Shown in pieces: positions 1 through 8,569 of a DNA stretch of 64,000 bases. The notes under the pieces were generated by a model. That model did no database searches. It had not been told where the DNA came from and saw nothing but the letters and a program-made list of their open reading frames with translations. The position numbers and the translations under genes are program-made. Every line of letters starts with the position of its first letter. Positions within the stretch are counted from its first letter, which is position 1. The stretch comes from Nitrospira sp. SG-bin2 (GTDB lineage: Bacteria > Nitrospirota > Nitrospiria > Nitrospirales > Nitrospiraceae), in assembly GCA_002083405.1 (NCBI GenBank), contig LVWT01000012.1, positions 1-64,000 on the forward strand, written 5' to 3'.

Positions 1-173
1 ATATTAATATGATTTACGTTACGAAACACTAGAGGTTGCCAAACGCCATCCCGAGATCCTTGTTGAGGTAATCGTGTGGCAGACGTCGATAGGCTTTCCG
101 CGTTGACCTGAGCTGTTCAACGGACGCAACCAAGTCAGCATATAGAGTGACCCTTTAGACTTAATTCACGAAT
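1..173. other. Left-edge stretch without an assigned gene
   Basis: No complete gene is visible. A minus-strand open frame of 41 codons (29-154, stop at 29-31, no ATG) ends in a peptide that reads like a protein tail (LPHDYLNKDLGMAFGNL), but it is closed upstream by a stop and is not recognised. It may be the end of a decayed gene. Confidence 0.3.
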
Positions 174-857
174 ATGAACGACGAATCCAAGGCTATCGAA
201 GAAATTGCGAAGACAACTGGTAAGGCCATTGATGCCAGCCGCCAGCTTGGGGGGTTCTTGTCCAAGTACATCGGAGGTTCCATGGAGCATGCTATGGGCA
301 TAGTCGAGGACAAGCTCAAGTATTTGCGGTGGGAACGTCAGATTCGGTTGGAAGATCGTGCTAACGCCCTGTTATCCGAAAGGGGGCTATCGCAACCTAG
401 CCGGAAGGTGCCATTACAGATTGCAATACCGCTAATTCAAGGCGGCTCCCTTGAAGAGGACGACCGGCTCCAGGATCGATGGGCTGCACTCCTGGCAAAC
501 GCAGCCGACGCAGCTGCTCAAATTGAGGTTCGACGAGCCTTCATCAGTATCTTAGAGGATCTAACCCCGCTGGACGCATCGCTTCTTGATAAGATCTACT
601 CCTCATCCCAGGTACCTAACGTTGAAACGGAGACATGGACAACCCATCTACCTGATCACATTACTGAAGAAAAACCCAATCTGGAAAACTTGCGCCCGCC
701 AAGCTACGTAGAGATATCTCTGGGCAACCTTGCCCGTCTTGGATTGATTACAACTGCAATGACGTGGACCAGTGTCGCGATTTTCAGCTGTGTGCATCGA
801 ACGGTCCTTGGGCACGAATTTCTAAGGGCTATTTCCAGTAGTCAGTGTGATTCTTGA
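174..857 (+). CDS. DUF4393 / Abi-alpha family protein
   Basis: A 227-residue soluble protein. Residues about 5-120 have the pattern of the DUF4393 (Abi_alpha) family: an N-terminal amphipathic helix, then a KLKYLRWERQIRL-like segment, then P-(L/I)-Q-x-A-I-P-L-I-Q-G and the DDRLQDRWAALLANA motif. The C-terminal third (NLARLGLI) looks like a small helical domain. The family is named after abortive-infection genes, so a phage-defence or stress role is possible, but no function is shown here. No partner gene is recognised. It lies in a gene-poor, accessory-looking edge of the window. The ATG has only a poor Shine-Dalgarno sequence. Family assignment is by remembered motif pattern, not a search. 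Confidence 0.7.
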   Translation: MNDESKAIEEIAKTTGKAIDASRQLGGFLSKYIGGSMEHAMGIVEDKLKYLRWERQIRLEDRANALLSERGLSQPSRKVPLQIAIPLIQGGSLEEDDRLQDRWAALLANAADAAAQIEVRRAFISILEDLTPLDASLLDKIYSSSQVPNVETETWTTHLPDHITEEKPNLENLRPPSYVEISLGNLARLGLITTAMTWTSVAIFSCVHRTVLGHEFLRAISSSQCDS

Positions 858-984
858 CCGTCCGTCTCAGGGGACCGCTGCCCAGCTGCGTTCGCCAGTT
901 CTGTCCGCCCGTCGGGTCCTAGCGGCCCCCGAGTCCGACCGTTAGCTGACGTCCACAACGAGCGTCCTCATTAAGTAAGGGCTG

Positions 985-1263
985 ATGGATTATCTTTACA
1001 CTGCCTGGTTTCGAGATTCCTTGATTCACCCTGAAGAGCAGGATTATGAATGGTGTGCCTGCATTGTGATCGATGCAAACACTTTGGAAGATGCAAAAAC
1101 ATGGGGTGACCACCTAGCAAGACAGTTCTCTGGTAAGTCTTTCTCTGAGCAATTCCTTCGTTCGGTGACCGAGTCCACTGAGGGCTATGCGGATGTGGAC
1201 ATATCATCCACGCCTCGCATTAAGTACGGTTACAACGCCACCGATGAGGAAATTGGATGGTGA
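985..1263 (+). CDS. Small hypothetical protein (92 aa)
   Basis: An acidic 92-residue protein rich in aromatic residues (begins MDYLYTAWFRDS, ends with Trp). There is no signal peptide or membrane segment. Composition and size resemble small immunity-type or orphan accessory proteins, but no family is recognised. AAGTAAGGGC upstream offers a weak ribosome site about 8 nt before the ATG. It stands alone between the DUF4393 gene and a gene-poor stretch. Confidence 0.5.
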   Translation: MDYLYTAWFRDSLIHPEEQDYEWCACIVIDANTLEDAKTWGDHLARQFSGKSFSEQFLRSVTESTEGYADVDISSTPRIKYGYNATDEEIGW

Positions 1264-1657
1264 GACAGCAACAGCACCACTGAGAGGGCTGGACCAGGAG
1301 TCGACTCTTTCAATACTTAGGATCTGGCATGTACGTTGAATTGTGAAACTCCAACGCTCACGGGAATCGTCTAATCGATGCACTACCAGCGTCCACCGTC
1401 GAACTTGATCTTCATACATTGCCCGACTAAGCGACAGAGCCGTTCCCACTGTCTCACGTAGTCGGCATGCAAGTCAGTGGTTGTGAGCATGCACTCCGTC
1501 GGCCATGTTACCCATCCATCCATGACTTCGCCCCCAGGCCTGCTCAAGAGATCGAGGTTGCCTGATTCTCAGATTTCTATTGCCTCACACTTCCAATCCT
1601 TCATAATCAGCAAAACACCTCCTCTAGAACTCTCATAGTCAGTAAGGGAGCGCGATT
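1264..1657. other. Gene-poor stretch with one possible small minus-strand gene
   Basis: About 390 bp with no confident gene. On the minus strand 1523-1383 an open frame of 46 residues starts MDGWVTWPTECML, contains DYVRQWERLCRLVG, and ends GGRW. It reads like a genuine small protein or the tail of a broken one, and the frame stays open for about 15 codons further upstream. No family is recognised. The rest carries nothing I can support. Confidence 0.3.
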
Positions 1658-2881
1658 ATGCCTGCCACCATTGTCCTCTTATCCTTCATCCTCTTTCTCT
1701 GTTCGATTCCTCAGATTGCAGAAGCCGGAATTGATTCCGGCGTCTCGGCATTTGAGCGAGGCGATTACCAAACCGCGCAGCAAGAATTGCGTCCGCTCGC
1801 TGAGACCGGCGATCCCAAGGCGCAGTATTACATCGGCCTCATGGCGTACAGCGGAAAGGGTGTTCCGCAGGACAGCGCCGAAGCGATCAAATGGATCAAG
1901 CCGGCGGCGGAAAATGGGGTGGCCGACGCGCAGTACATCTATGCCCTCTTGTTGGAGGGGGGAACTCCAGGGGCGGCGGGAAAAATCGAGGCGATCAAAT
2001 GGTTCACCCTGGCTTCCGATCAAGGCCATGTTGACGCCCAAATGAAGCTGGTTGACCGATACAGTCGGGGCGACGGAATCAAGCCAAATCTTGTCCAGGC
2101 CTATACATGGTGCGGCGTGGCTCACCTCCATGTCCCGTCACGTTGTAATCCCCAGGAGTCCGTGTCGGCCTATCAGATGACGGCCGAACAGAAGGAAGAC
2201 GCGAAACGGAACGTGCAACAATGGGTGACCCGACATCCCGTCAACACCTCACATCCATCATTTAAAAGCGCGCAGCGATTGATCGCCGAGCTCGATCGGG
2301 CCGACTTCAAGAAAAAAGAGGAGATCAAGGCATCGCTCGTTCGTATGGGAAATGTTTCAACCCCGGCCATGTTAGAAGCGCTGCACCAGCGCGCGTTCGC
2401 ACACACCAAACTGCTCACGGACGTCCTGTGCGAGCGAGGGCCTGAATCCTCGAGTGCCATACCGGAACTCATCCGCCTCTTGAACGACCCAAGCGTGTTG
2501 CAGCCGATCAATTCCCATTTCCTGTCTTCCCTGGCCTGCATTGGAAAGTCCTCCCCTGAAGTTCAGTCTTTTCTGATTTCGCTGTTGAAGGGGGGGAGCG
2601 ATGCCATGCGGCCCTGGGCCGCCATGTTATTGGAGAATTTTGAGTCAAAAGAAGCCGTGCTTGCGCTCGCCGATGCGCTTGATGATTCACGGCGAACCGT
2701 ACGCGAAACAGCCGTGAGAGTCTTATTGAGCATGGGACCCAAAGCCGCCCCGGCGGTCCCGGCCCTGTCAAAGCTGATGGAACAACGAGGAACGTACCTC
2801 GCCTCGGCTGCAGGAGATGCCTTAGCGGCCATCGGAACTCCCGAAGCTATCGCTGAGATCAAACGGCACCACACCGAATAG
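1658..2881 (+). CDS. Secreted Sel1-repeat and HEAT-repeat protein
   Basis: A 407-residue protein with an N-terminal signal peptide (hydrophobic residues 3-22, cleavage near IAEAG). Residues about 30-150 hold Sel1/TPR-like repeats (A-x-x-Y-x-x-G-x-x-Y-x-G-x-G-V-x-x-D and A-x-x-W-x-x-x-A-A-x-x-G). Residues about 205-400 are HEAT-like helical pairs (LIRLLNDPS, AVLALADALDDSRRTVRETAVRVLLSMG). Both repeat types are protein-interaction scaffolds, so a periplasmic assembly or signalling role is likely; no enzyme motif is seen. AAGGGAG lies 8 nt before the ATG and fixes the start. The next gene converges from the minus strand. Confidence 0.85.
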   Translation: MPATIVLLSFILFLCSIPQIAEAGIDSGVSAFERGDYQTAQQELRPLAETGDPKAQYYIGLMAYSGKGVPQDSAEAIKWIKPAAENGVADAQYIYALLLEGGTPGAAGKIEAIKWFTLASDQGHVDAQMKLVDRYSRGDGIKPNLVQAYTWCGVAHLHVPSRCNPQESVSAYQMTAEQKEDAKRNVQQWVTRHPVNTSHPSFKSAQRLIAELDRADFKKKEEIKASLVRMGNVSTPAMLEALHQRAFAHTKLLTDVLCERGPESSSAIPELIRLLNDPSVLQPINSHFLSSLACIGKSSPEVQSFLISLLKGGSDAMRPWAAMLLENFESKEAVLALADALDDSRRTVRETAVRVLLSMGPKAAPAVPALSKLMEQRGTYLASAAGDALAAIGTPEAIAEIKRHHTE

Positions 2882-2912
2882 CGCCAGAGGTGCAGTCCGT
2901 CCTTTTTTTCAA

Positions 2913-4097
2913 TTACAGCCGCTGTTCGATCCGCTCCGCATAGCCTGTCAGCTCCGCATAGCCTTCACCCTGTATGGGCCGGCCCTGTTTGGTACCGGAG
3001 ACCGACACCGCTCCTTCCCAGTACGTCACCTGCGCGCTGCTCGTGGTTCGGAGTTCCTGATCTGCGAGTACCGGGGCAAGGTCCAGCTTTATATCCAAGG
3101 ATGGAATCGTCATCCGCCAGTGGTTGGGATAGATCGCCCGACTCTTCGGACTGGTCCAGGTCCCGGTGGATTCAATACGGATGTCTCCGACCGGAAGATG
3201 GCGAGTCTGTCCGTCGGGTGACACCACCGTGCCGCTGGACGCAGGATCTGGCGATCCATCGCTTCGACGCAGGCGATACACCATCAGCTCGCTGTTGTCC
3301 GCCAATTGAATACTGAACCAATCCCACCCGACGAGATCCTTGCCCAGATCGGCTGATCCGAACTCATGATCCATCCAACTGGTCCCGGTCACCTCGAACT
3401 GTTCGTCGCCGATTGACAGCGTGCCGGTCGTACCCAATCTTGTGAATGAATAATAATGCGAAGCTTGTCCGTACTCCGCGCCTTTGCGGCTGATGCCGTC
3501 CTGTCCATGGATGACCAGGGGCTTCGAGGGCTGAAGGGTCAGAGACAGCGCGAATGTCCCGGCGCGCGCAAACAACGTCTGTGCGCCGCCAGGACCGGCC
3601 GGCATCTCGGCCCGCCAATCGTCGATCCAGGCATGCAGACGGGATTCCTCCGCGCCGGCCTTGCCTAAGCCGGCCCGGCTCAGCTTCTCGGAGAAATGAA
3701 AGCGTCGCCCCCCGACATCGGTCACGGCAAAGTGGGCGAAATACAAATGATTCACCGACCACTGCGAGGGCTGTGTCTTCACCTCGTCGGGTGGAATGGC
3801 CCGTCGAAAGAAGGTCAACTCAAAACCGAAGGCCCGTCCGTTCTTCGCCTGAAGATGGCCCGTGTAATACCACCATTCGGTTCGATAGGCCGGATGCGAT
3901 CCATGGTCTCTGGGAAAATCGTACCGGTAGCCTGCGGTCGCCAGCTTGAACGGCGTCGCAGGAGCATCCGCTCCAAAGGCAGCGGAGTGATGACCTGCCA
4001 GCCATGCAGCGAGCACCACGACAGCACAGACGCCGGCGGGTATGCTCCCCGCGAGCGGCGAAAACCGACTGCGTTGGGGAAACATGGTCCATCGCAT
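2913..4097 (-). CDS. CrtC/AttH-like lipocalin-fold protein
   Basis: A 394-residue exported protein. An N-terminal hydrophobic stretch (residues about 20-40) is followed by the hallmark H-P-A-Y-R-T-E-W-W-Y-Y-T-G-H-L near residue 70, then TSWMDHEFGS and GWDWFSIQL further on. These are typical of the carotenoid 1,2-hydratase / AttH-like twin-lipocalin family. AttH proteins usually accompany an AttEFG ABC exporter and are thought to act in the periplasm. Here the only ABC genes nearby (4923-6758) are DrrAB-type and on the other strand. No carotenoid genes are in the window, so hydratase activity should not be assumed. Confidence 0.8.
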   Translation of the reverse strand: MRWTMFPQRSRFSPLAGSIPAGVCAVVVLAAWLAGHHSAAFGADAPATPFKLATAGYRYDFPRDHGSHPAYRTEWWYYTGHLQAKNGRAFGFELTFFRRAIPPDEVKTQPSQWSVNHLYFAHFAVTDVGGRRFHFSEKLSRAGLGKAGAEESRLHAWIDDWRAEMPAGPGGAQTLFARAGTFALSLTLQPSKPLVIHGQDGISRKGAEYGQASHYYSFTRLGTTGTLSIGDEQFEVTGTSWMDHEFGSADLGKDLVGWDWFSIQLADNSELMVYRLRRSDGSPDPASSGTVVSPDGQTRHLPVGDIRIESTGTWTSPKSRAIYPNHWRMTIPSLDIKLDLAPVLADQELRTTSSAQVTYWEGAVSVSGTKQGRPIQGEGYAELTGYAERIEQRL

Positions 4098-4232
4098 CTC
4101 GCCACGGTTATAGCACGGGAATTATGACCGCACAAATCACCAGTGCCAGAGCGGTATTCGCTCACTCATCCCGCATAGCCGCGTGCCTGCGGCTCCGTTG
4201 ACAATTTTCACATCCCTCAGCTATCGTGAGTC

Positions 4233-4922
4233 ATGCAGATTGATCGCGAGCGTGAGCCCAAGGGCCGAGCTTCCTCCGGACGAGTCGAACCGTTTCCAAT
4301 CCCCAATCGGGTGCCGGTATTTCCGCTGCCCAATGTCGTCTTTTTCCCGAAGACCTATTTGCCGCTTCACATTTTCGAACCGCGTTATCGTCAAATGGTG
4401 GCCGACGCAGCAATGGGGCACCGGTGCATCGCCATGGCCTTGCTCAAAGAAGGGTGGGAGACGGACTACTACGGAAATCCGGCGATTTATCCCACGCTGT
4501 GCGTCGGACGCATCATGAGCGCGCAACCGCTGTCTGACGGCCGCTCGAACATCCTGCTCCAGGGACTCGAACGCTGCGACATCCAGGAAGAACATTTTGA
4601 GAAGCCCTATCGCGAAGCGACAATTCAGCTCACGCCCCAGCCCTCGGAAGAACGGCTTGCGGCAGGCGTTCGGCGCGCATTGGTTGAGCTGCTCAGCCGA
4701 TACCTCCAAACACGGGAGGACAACACGGCCTGGCAGGGATTCTTCCGTGATGACGTCAGCGACGACGTGCTGGTGAATACCCTCTCCACCTATCTGGAAT
4801 GCACTCCGCTGGAAAAACAGTTTTTATTGGAAGCCGAGGGATTGGTCCAGCGGGCGCGCCGCCTGAACGATCTGATTCAATTTATGCTGCACGACCAGCA
4901 AGGCGCGGGAGGATGGGAGTAA
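4233..4922 (+). CDS. LON N-terminal (substrate-binding) domain protein
   Basis: A 229-residue stand-alone LON N-domain (PF02190-type). P-x-F-P-L-P-N-V-V-F-F-P-x-x-x-L-P-L-H-I-F-E-P-R-Y is seen at residues about 28-52, and VGRIMSAQPLSDGRSNILLQGLERC at 91-115 matches the family. There is no AAA or protease domain, so it is not Lon itself. Such proteins are widespread and of unknown or chaperone-like function. The next gene, an ABC ATPase, starts directly after the stop codon, so the two are probably co-transcribed and translationally coupled. Confidence 0.85.
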   Translation: MQIDREREPKGRASSGRVEPFPIPNRVPVFPLPNVVFFPKTYLPLHIFEPRYRQMVADAAMGHRCIAMALLKEGWETDYYGNPAIYPTLCVGRIMSAQPLSDGRSNILLQGLERCDIQEEHFEKPYREATIQLTPQPSEERLAAGVRRALVELLSRYLQTREDNTAWQGFFRDDVSDDVLVNTLSTYLECTPLEKQFLLEAEGLVQRARRLNDLIQFMLHDQQGAGGWE

Positions 4923-5888
4923 ATGGATCGGGCCATCGCGATTGAAGTCAGCCGCCTGTGCAAAACGTACGATGCCCACAAGGCCGTCGACGATCTGTCT
5001 TTCCAGGTCTATGCCGGTGAAATTTTCGGCTTGCTGGGCCCCAACGGCGCGGGAAAAAGCACGACGCTTCGCACGCTCATCACACTGTTGCATCCGACAT
5101 CCGGCACCGCCAGCGTCTTCGGGCACGATACGGTGCGCGAAGCGGACACGGTCCGCATGCTGATCGGGTATGTGCCGCAGGAACGGGCGATCGACCGGTT
5201 TCTCACAGGCCGTGAACACCTCCAGCTGCTCGGCGCGCTCTACCATCTGACCAAAGAAGAGGCGGCCAAGCGCATCGCCGAATTATTGAAACTGGTCGAG
5301 TTGGAGAGCCACGCAGACCGGCCGGCCAAAACCTATTCGGGCGGCATGAAGCGCAAACTCGATATTGCCTGCGGCTTGCTTCCCAACCCGAAAGTGTTGT
5401 TTCTCGACGAACCGACGCTCGGGCTCGACGTCCAAAGCCGGCTCAGGATTTGGGAATACGTACGGATGCTGAAGGCGCGCGGCATGACGATCGTGATGAC
5501 GACCAACTACCTGGACGAAGCGGATCAACTGTGCGACCGGTTGGCCATCATCGACGGCGGTAAGATCAAGACCCTCGGCGCGCCGGCCGAACTCAAGATC
5601 GCGCTCGGCGGCGACATCGTCTCGCTGACCCTCAAAGAAACGGATCGCATGGCAGGCTTGGAATCGGCGTTGAAAAACCAGCCCGCGATTAAAGCAGTGC
5701 GGCTCACGACGAAAGGGCTCGACATTCGGGTCGAGTCGCCGGAAAAGGCGTTGCCTGTCATTTTGGAATCGGCCAATCGACTGGGGTGCAGCATCGAATT
5801 TATTCAATACAATCGCCCGCGGCTGGATGACGTCTTCATCGCCCACACCGGCCGCCGCATTCAGGATGACATCCCAAAGGAGGAATAG
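4923..5888 (+). CDS. ABC exporter ATP-binding protein (DrrA-like)
   Basis: A 321-residue ATPase of the daunorubicin-resistance/ABC-2 exporter type. Walker A is GPNGAGKST (about residue 39), the signature is YSGGMKRKLD, Walker B is LFLDEPTLGLD, and there is a C-terminal DUF4162-like domain with RPRLDDVFIAHTGR. It energises the membrane partner encoded at 5979. The ATG follows the LON gene's TAA with no spacer. GGGAG lies very close upstream and GGAGG about 11 nt upstream. The substrate cannot be told from sequence; drugs, lipids or polysaccharide are all possible for this group. Confidence 0.92.
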   Translation: MDRAIAIEVSRLCKTYDAHKAVDDLSFQVYAGEIFGLLGPNGAGKSTTLRTLITLLHPTSGTASVFGHDTVREADTVRMLIGYVPQERAIDRFLTGREHLQLLGALYHLTKEEAAKRIAELLKLVELESHADRPAKTYSGGMKRKLDIACGLLPNPKVLFLDEPTLGLDVQSRLRIWEYVRMLKARGMTIVMTTNYLDEADQLCDRLAIIDGGKIKTLGAPAELKIALGGDIVSLTLKETDRMAGLESALKNQPAIKAVRLTTKGLDIRVESPEKALPVILESANRLGCSIEFIQYNRPRLDDVFIAHTGRRIQDDIPKEE

Positions 5889-5949
5889 CCGTCAGGCGTC
5901 GCACGTCATTCGAAAGACTCCGGAGGGCTTCGCGCTCCGGGGCCCTCGA

Positions 5950-5977
5950 TTCACGTTTCACGCTTCACGCTTCACGT
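5950..5977 (+). repeat. Array of four 7-bp units TTCACGY
   Basis: Four perfectly spaced heptamers, TTCACGT, TTCACGC, TTCACGC, TTCACGT, end one base before the ATG of the ABC permease. The array occupies the position where a ribosome-binding site would lie, and none is visible. It is similar in style to the heptad arrays at 6842, 47421, 48382 and elsewhere in the window. Confidence 0.9.
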
Positions 5978-5978
5978 C

Positions 5979-6758
5979 ATGAAAGACTATTGGCAAGAAA
6001 TCCGTGCGTTGACGATGCGGTGGGTTCTCCGGCTGAGCCGAGAGAAATTCAGCATGCTGTTCACGCTGGTGCAGCCGATGCTGTTCTGGCTGATCTTCTT
6101 CGGCAATCTGTTTCAGCGGGCTGCGGATTCGCAGGTGACCCAGGCGCCGAATTACATCAGCTTTCTGGCGGCCGGGGTCGTCGTCATGACCGTTCTCAAC
6201 AATGGATTGGCCGGCGGCGTAGATCTGCTGTTTGACAAAGAAAACGGCTTTCTCGAACGCCTCATGTCGACGCCGATCCATCGCAGTTCCGTCATTTTGA
6301 GCCGGTTTATTTTCGTCATGACGATCACGTCGCTGCAAGTGCTCGTCATCCTCGGCGTCGCGTTCCTCTTCGGCGTCCACCCGGCTACCGGCTTGCTCGG
6401 CATCGCGACGATTCTCCTGATCGGCATGATGTTCGGTGTCGGATTGACCGCCATTTCGATGGCCATGGCCTTTTCTGTGAAAAGCCACGGCGACTTCTTC
6501 TCCGTGTTGGGGTTCTTGTCCCTGCCGATGATTTTCTTAAGCTCAGCGCTCGTGCCGTTGGCGGCCATGCCGGGATGGATGAGTGTTCTCGCCCAGTTCA
6601 ATCCCATGACATGGGCCATCGATGCGGTGCGGCCGTTGATTCTGTCCGGATGGAGCGAAGCCTTGCCGCACGTCGGTATGGTGGTGCTGGTTATGCTGGT
6701 CTTCGATGCGCTGTGCCTGTACGGCGGGGCCAAAGCCTTCCGCCGGGCCATGGGGTAG
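5979..6758 (+). CDS. ABC-2 type exporter permease (DrrB-like)
   Basis: A 259-residue integral membrane protein with about six hydrophobic segments and the ABC-2 family pattern: ENGFLERLMSTPIHRSSVILSR before the central helices, FLSLPMIFLSSALVPL, and P-M-T-W-A-I-D-A-V-R. It forms the transport channel with the ATPase at 4923. The two genes are separated by 90 bp containing a heptamer array that abuts this ATG and leaves no Shine-Dalgarno sequence, so translation may depend on an unusual mode or on coupling. The substrate is unknown. Confidence 0.92.
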   Translation: MKDYWQEIRALTMRWVLRLSREKFSMLFTLVQPMLFWLIFFGNLFQRAADSQVTQAPNYISFLAAGVVVMTVLNNGLAGGVDLLFDKENGFLERLMSTPIHRSSVILSRFIFVMTITSLQVLVILGVAFLFGVHPATGLLGIATILLIGMMFGVGLTAISMAMAFSVKSHGDFFSVLGFLSLPMIFLSSALVPLAAMPGWMSVLAQFNPMTWAIDAVRPLILSGWSEALPHVGMVVLVMLVFDALCLYGGAKAFRRAMG

Positions 6759-6841
6759 GAGAGCGGGGAGCCGATAGCAGATGGCTCATGGCACGCGACA
6801 GAGATTCAAGACTGGATATGGTCTTGTGCCGTGTCCGTGCT

Positions 6842-6898
6842 ATACGCCATACGCTATACGCTCTTCTGTGTAGCACGATACGAGATACGAAGACGAAC
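6842..6898. repeat. Heptamer array (ATACGCY / ATACGAR) before the SirB1-type gene
   Basis: ATACGCC, ATACGCT and ATACGCT run at exact 7-bp spacing (6842-6862), followed 15 bp later by ATACGAG and ATACGAA (6878-6891). The array ends a few bases before the ATG at 6900, again where a ribosome site would be expected. The two halves are only weakly complementary. Confidence 0.85.
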
Positions 6899-6899
6899 G

Positions 6900-7760
6900 A
6901 TGGTCACTCCAGAAGGCCAAATCCGCGCCCTGATTCGCCTGCTCTCCGATGAGGACGATCGAATCGTCCGCACCATCAGCGGGAAGCTGATTACGATCGG
7001 ACCTGCCGCGGTCCCGCTCCTGCAAGAGGCTGAAATCGAACAGCCGGAGATGGCCGATCGAATCGCATCCGTCCTCGAAGAAATCCGCTGGGGCAAGCTG
7101 GAAGAGGAACTGGTCAAACTGGCGGCGCTTCCGGACAAGACCATGAGCCTTGAAACCGGGACGTTCTTGATCGCCCGCCACGCCTATGCGGCTCTGGACG
7201 TGCCCCGCTATCAAGAACGGCTGGATACCATGGCGCAGGAAGTGCGCGCCCGAATCGGCCTTCGCGCCTCCGGGGAAGAAACCGTCAACGCCCTCAATCG
7301 CTACGTCTTTGCCGAGCAGGGATTCAAAGGCAACACCAAGAACTATTATGAAGTAGAAAACAGCTACCTCAACTGTGTCATCGACCGGCGAGTCGGCATT
7401 CCGATCAGCCTCTCGGTGGTCTATCTGCTCATCGGACAGCGTCTGGGTCTCCCGCTGTTCGGCATTGGAATGCCCGGGCATTTCCTGGTGAAGTACGAAT
7501 CCGATCGTTACAAAATTTTCATCGATTGCTTCAACGGCGGCGCGCTGTTGACCGAAAAAAACTGCGCAAGGTTTTTGACGGAAGCAGGGTACGGATTCGA
7601 CGACAAATATTTGCAACCGAGCCCGGTTCGCGCGATCCTGTCCCGCATGGTGAAAAATCTTCTGTCGATTTATGCAAAGCTGGATGAACCGGTCAAGATG
7701 TCCCGTCTGACCAGGTTTATCGAAATCTTGGGCGGAGAGCCTCGCGAAGAAGGGCTGTAG
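6900..7760 (+). CDS. SirB1-family transglutaminase-like/TPR protein
   Basis: A 286-residue soluble protein. Residues about 10-70 look like a HEAT/armadillo-like helical region. Residues about 110-215 are the SirB1/transglutaminase-like core, with NYYEVENSYLNCVIDRRVGIPISLSVVYL and G-M-P-G-H-F-L-V-K-Y. The family is widespread and its biochemical role is not settled. The start is placed at the ATG at 6900, which gives the usual family N terminus. An upstream ATG 69 bp away would add a repeat-encoded peptide and is less likely. A heptamer array abuts the start. Confidence 0.85.
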   Translation: MVTPEGQIRALIRLLSDEDDRIVRTISGKLITIGPAAVPLLQEAEIEQPEMADRIASVLEEIRWGKLEEELVKLAALPDKTMSLETGTFLIARHAYAALDVPRYQERLDTMAQEVRARIGLRASGEETVNALNRYVFAEQGFKGNTKNYYEVENSYLNCVIDRRVGIPISLSVVYLLIGQRLGLPLFGIGMPGHFLVKYESDRYKIFIDCFNGGALLTEKNCARFLTEAGYGFDDKYLQPSPVRAILSRMVKNLLSIYAKLDEPVKMSRLTRFIEILGGEPREEGL

Positions 7761-7764
7761 CCTA

Positions 7765-8520
7765 CTACAACTTCACCGACAACAAATCCCTCCCCTTCCT
7801 GATTGTTCCCTCATACCGTTCTCCTGCTTGAGCTTTCACATCGTACCGATCTGCAATCGGATAGAAGTGTGACAGAATCAGTTGACCAACCCCTGCCTCG
7901 TGAGCCACCTGTCCGCACTGTCCGGCATGCAAATGGACGGGGCCCGGTCGATTGGCCGGGAATGAACAGTCGAGAACGGCAAGATCAGCATCTCCGCAGA
8001 GACGCACGAGGCTGGTGCAGTATTGTGAATCTCCTGAATAAGCGAGCGCCTTTCCACCGTACTCCAGCCTGTACCCCAAACAATGCAAGCGGGGACTATG
8101 GGTCACCCTTCGTGGAAGAACTTTCGTCCGGCCGATCCAGAATGGGCGGTCATCGACTTCCTTCAACGTCACGCCGAATGGCGCGCGGCTAAAGCCTGGG
8201 AGTGTCGCGAACAGAACCTTGAAAAGACTTCTTGTCCCGGGCGGACCGATGACGGTGAGTGGCGGCCGTTTCCCGCCTTGGTACTTCGTGAAGATCATGG
8301 CGTCGAAGAAAAACGTGATGAAATCTGAAAAATGGTCCGCGTGAAAGTGGGAAAAGAGGACGTGCGTGATCTGATGGCGGTCCACACCGGTCTTGATCAG
8401 ATTCATCAACGTACGCGGACCGAAATCCAGCAGTAGAGTCTGATCCGTCTGCACCAGATAACCGGCGGCAGCGCGGGTGGAATGAACATTCGTGCCGGAG
8501 CCGAGAATCGTCAAACGCAT
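7765..8520 (-). CDS. MBL-fold metallo-hydrolase (RNase Z-like)
   Basis: A 251-residue metallo-beta-lactamase-fold protein. It begins MRLTILGSG and carries the metal-binding HxHxDH motif as HFHADH near residue 60, a later YSGDSQ (metal Asp) and LSHFYP (His). The arrangement resembles RNase Z and PhnP-type phosphodiesterases, but the tRNA-processing exosite is not recognised, so the substrate is left open. It converges with the SirB1-type gene with only 4 bp between the stops. A cyclase-ATPase gene lies upstream on the same strand. Confidence 0.85.
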   Translation of the reverse strand: MRLTILGSGTNVHSTRAAAGYLVQTDQTLLLDFGPRTLMNLIKTGVDRHQITHVLFSHFHADHFSDFITFFFDAMIFTKYQGGKRPPLTVIGPPGTRSLFKVLFATLPGFSRAPFGVTLKEVDDRPFWIGRTKVLPRRVTHSPRLHCLGYRLEYGGKALAYSGDSQYCTSLVRLCGDADLAVLDCSFPANRPGPVHLHAGQCGQVAHEAGVGQLILSHFYPIADRYDVKAQAGERYEGTIRKGRDLLSVKL

Positions 8521-8569
8521 AGTTCACACATCGGATACAACAACTGTTGAGAACATAGCAAGCTCGGCC

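Noticed and set aside
1204..1449. Minus-strand frame of 81 codons
   Set aside because: Composition is not protein-like, and the alternative small frame 1383-1523 in another phase reads better.
2913..4097. Calling this gene carotenoid 1,2-hydratase
   Set aside because: No carotenoid genes nearby; the AttH-like family is broad, so only the fold is named.
7765..8520. Naming this gene rnz (tRNase Z)
   Set aside because: The metal site fits, but the tRNA-binding exosite was not recognised.
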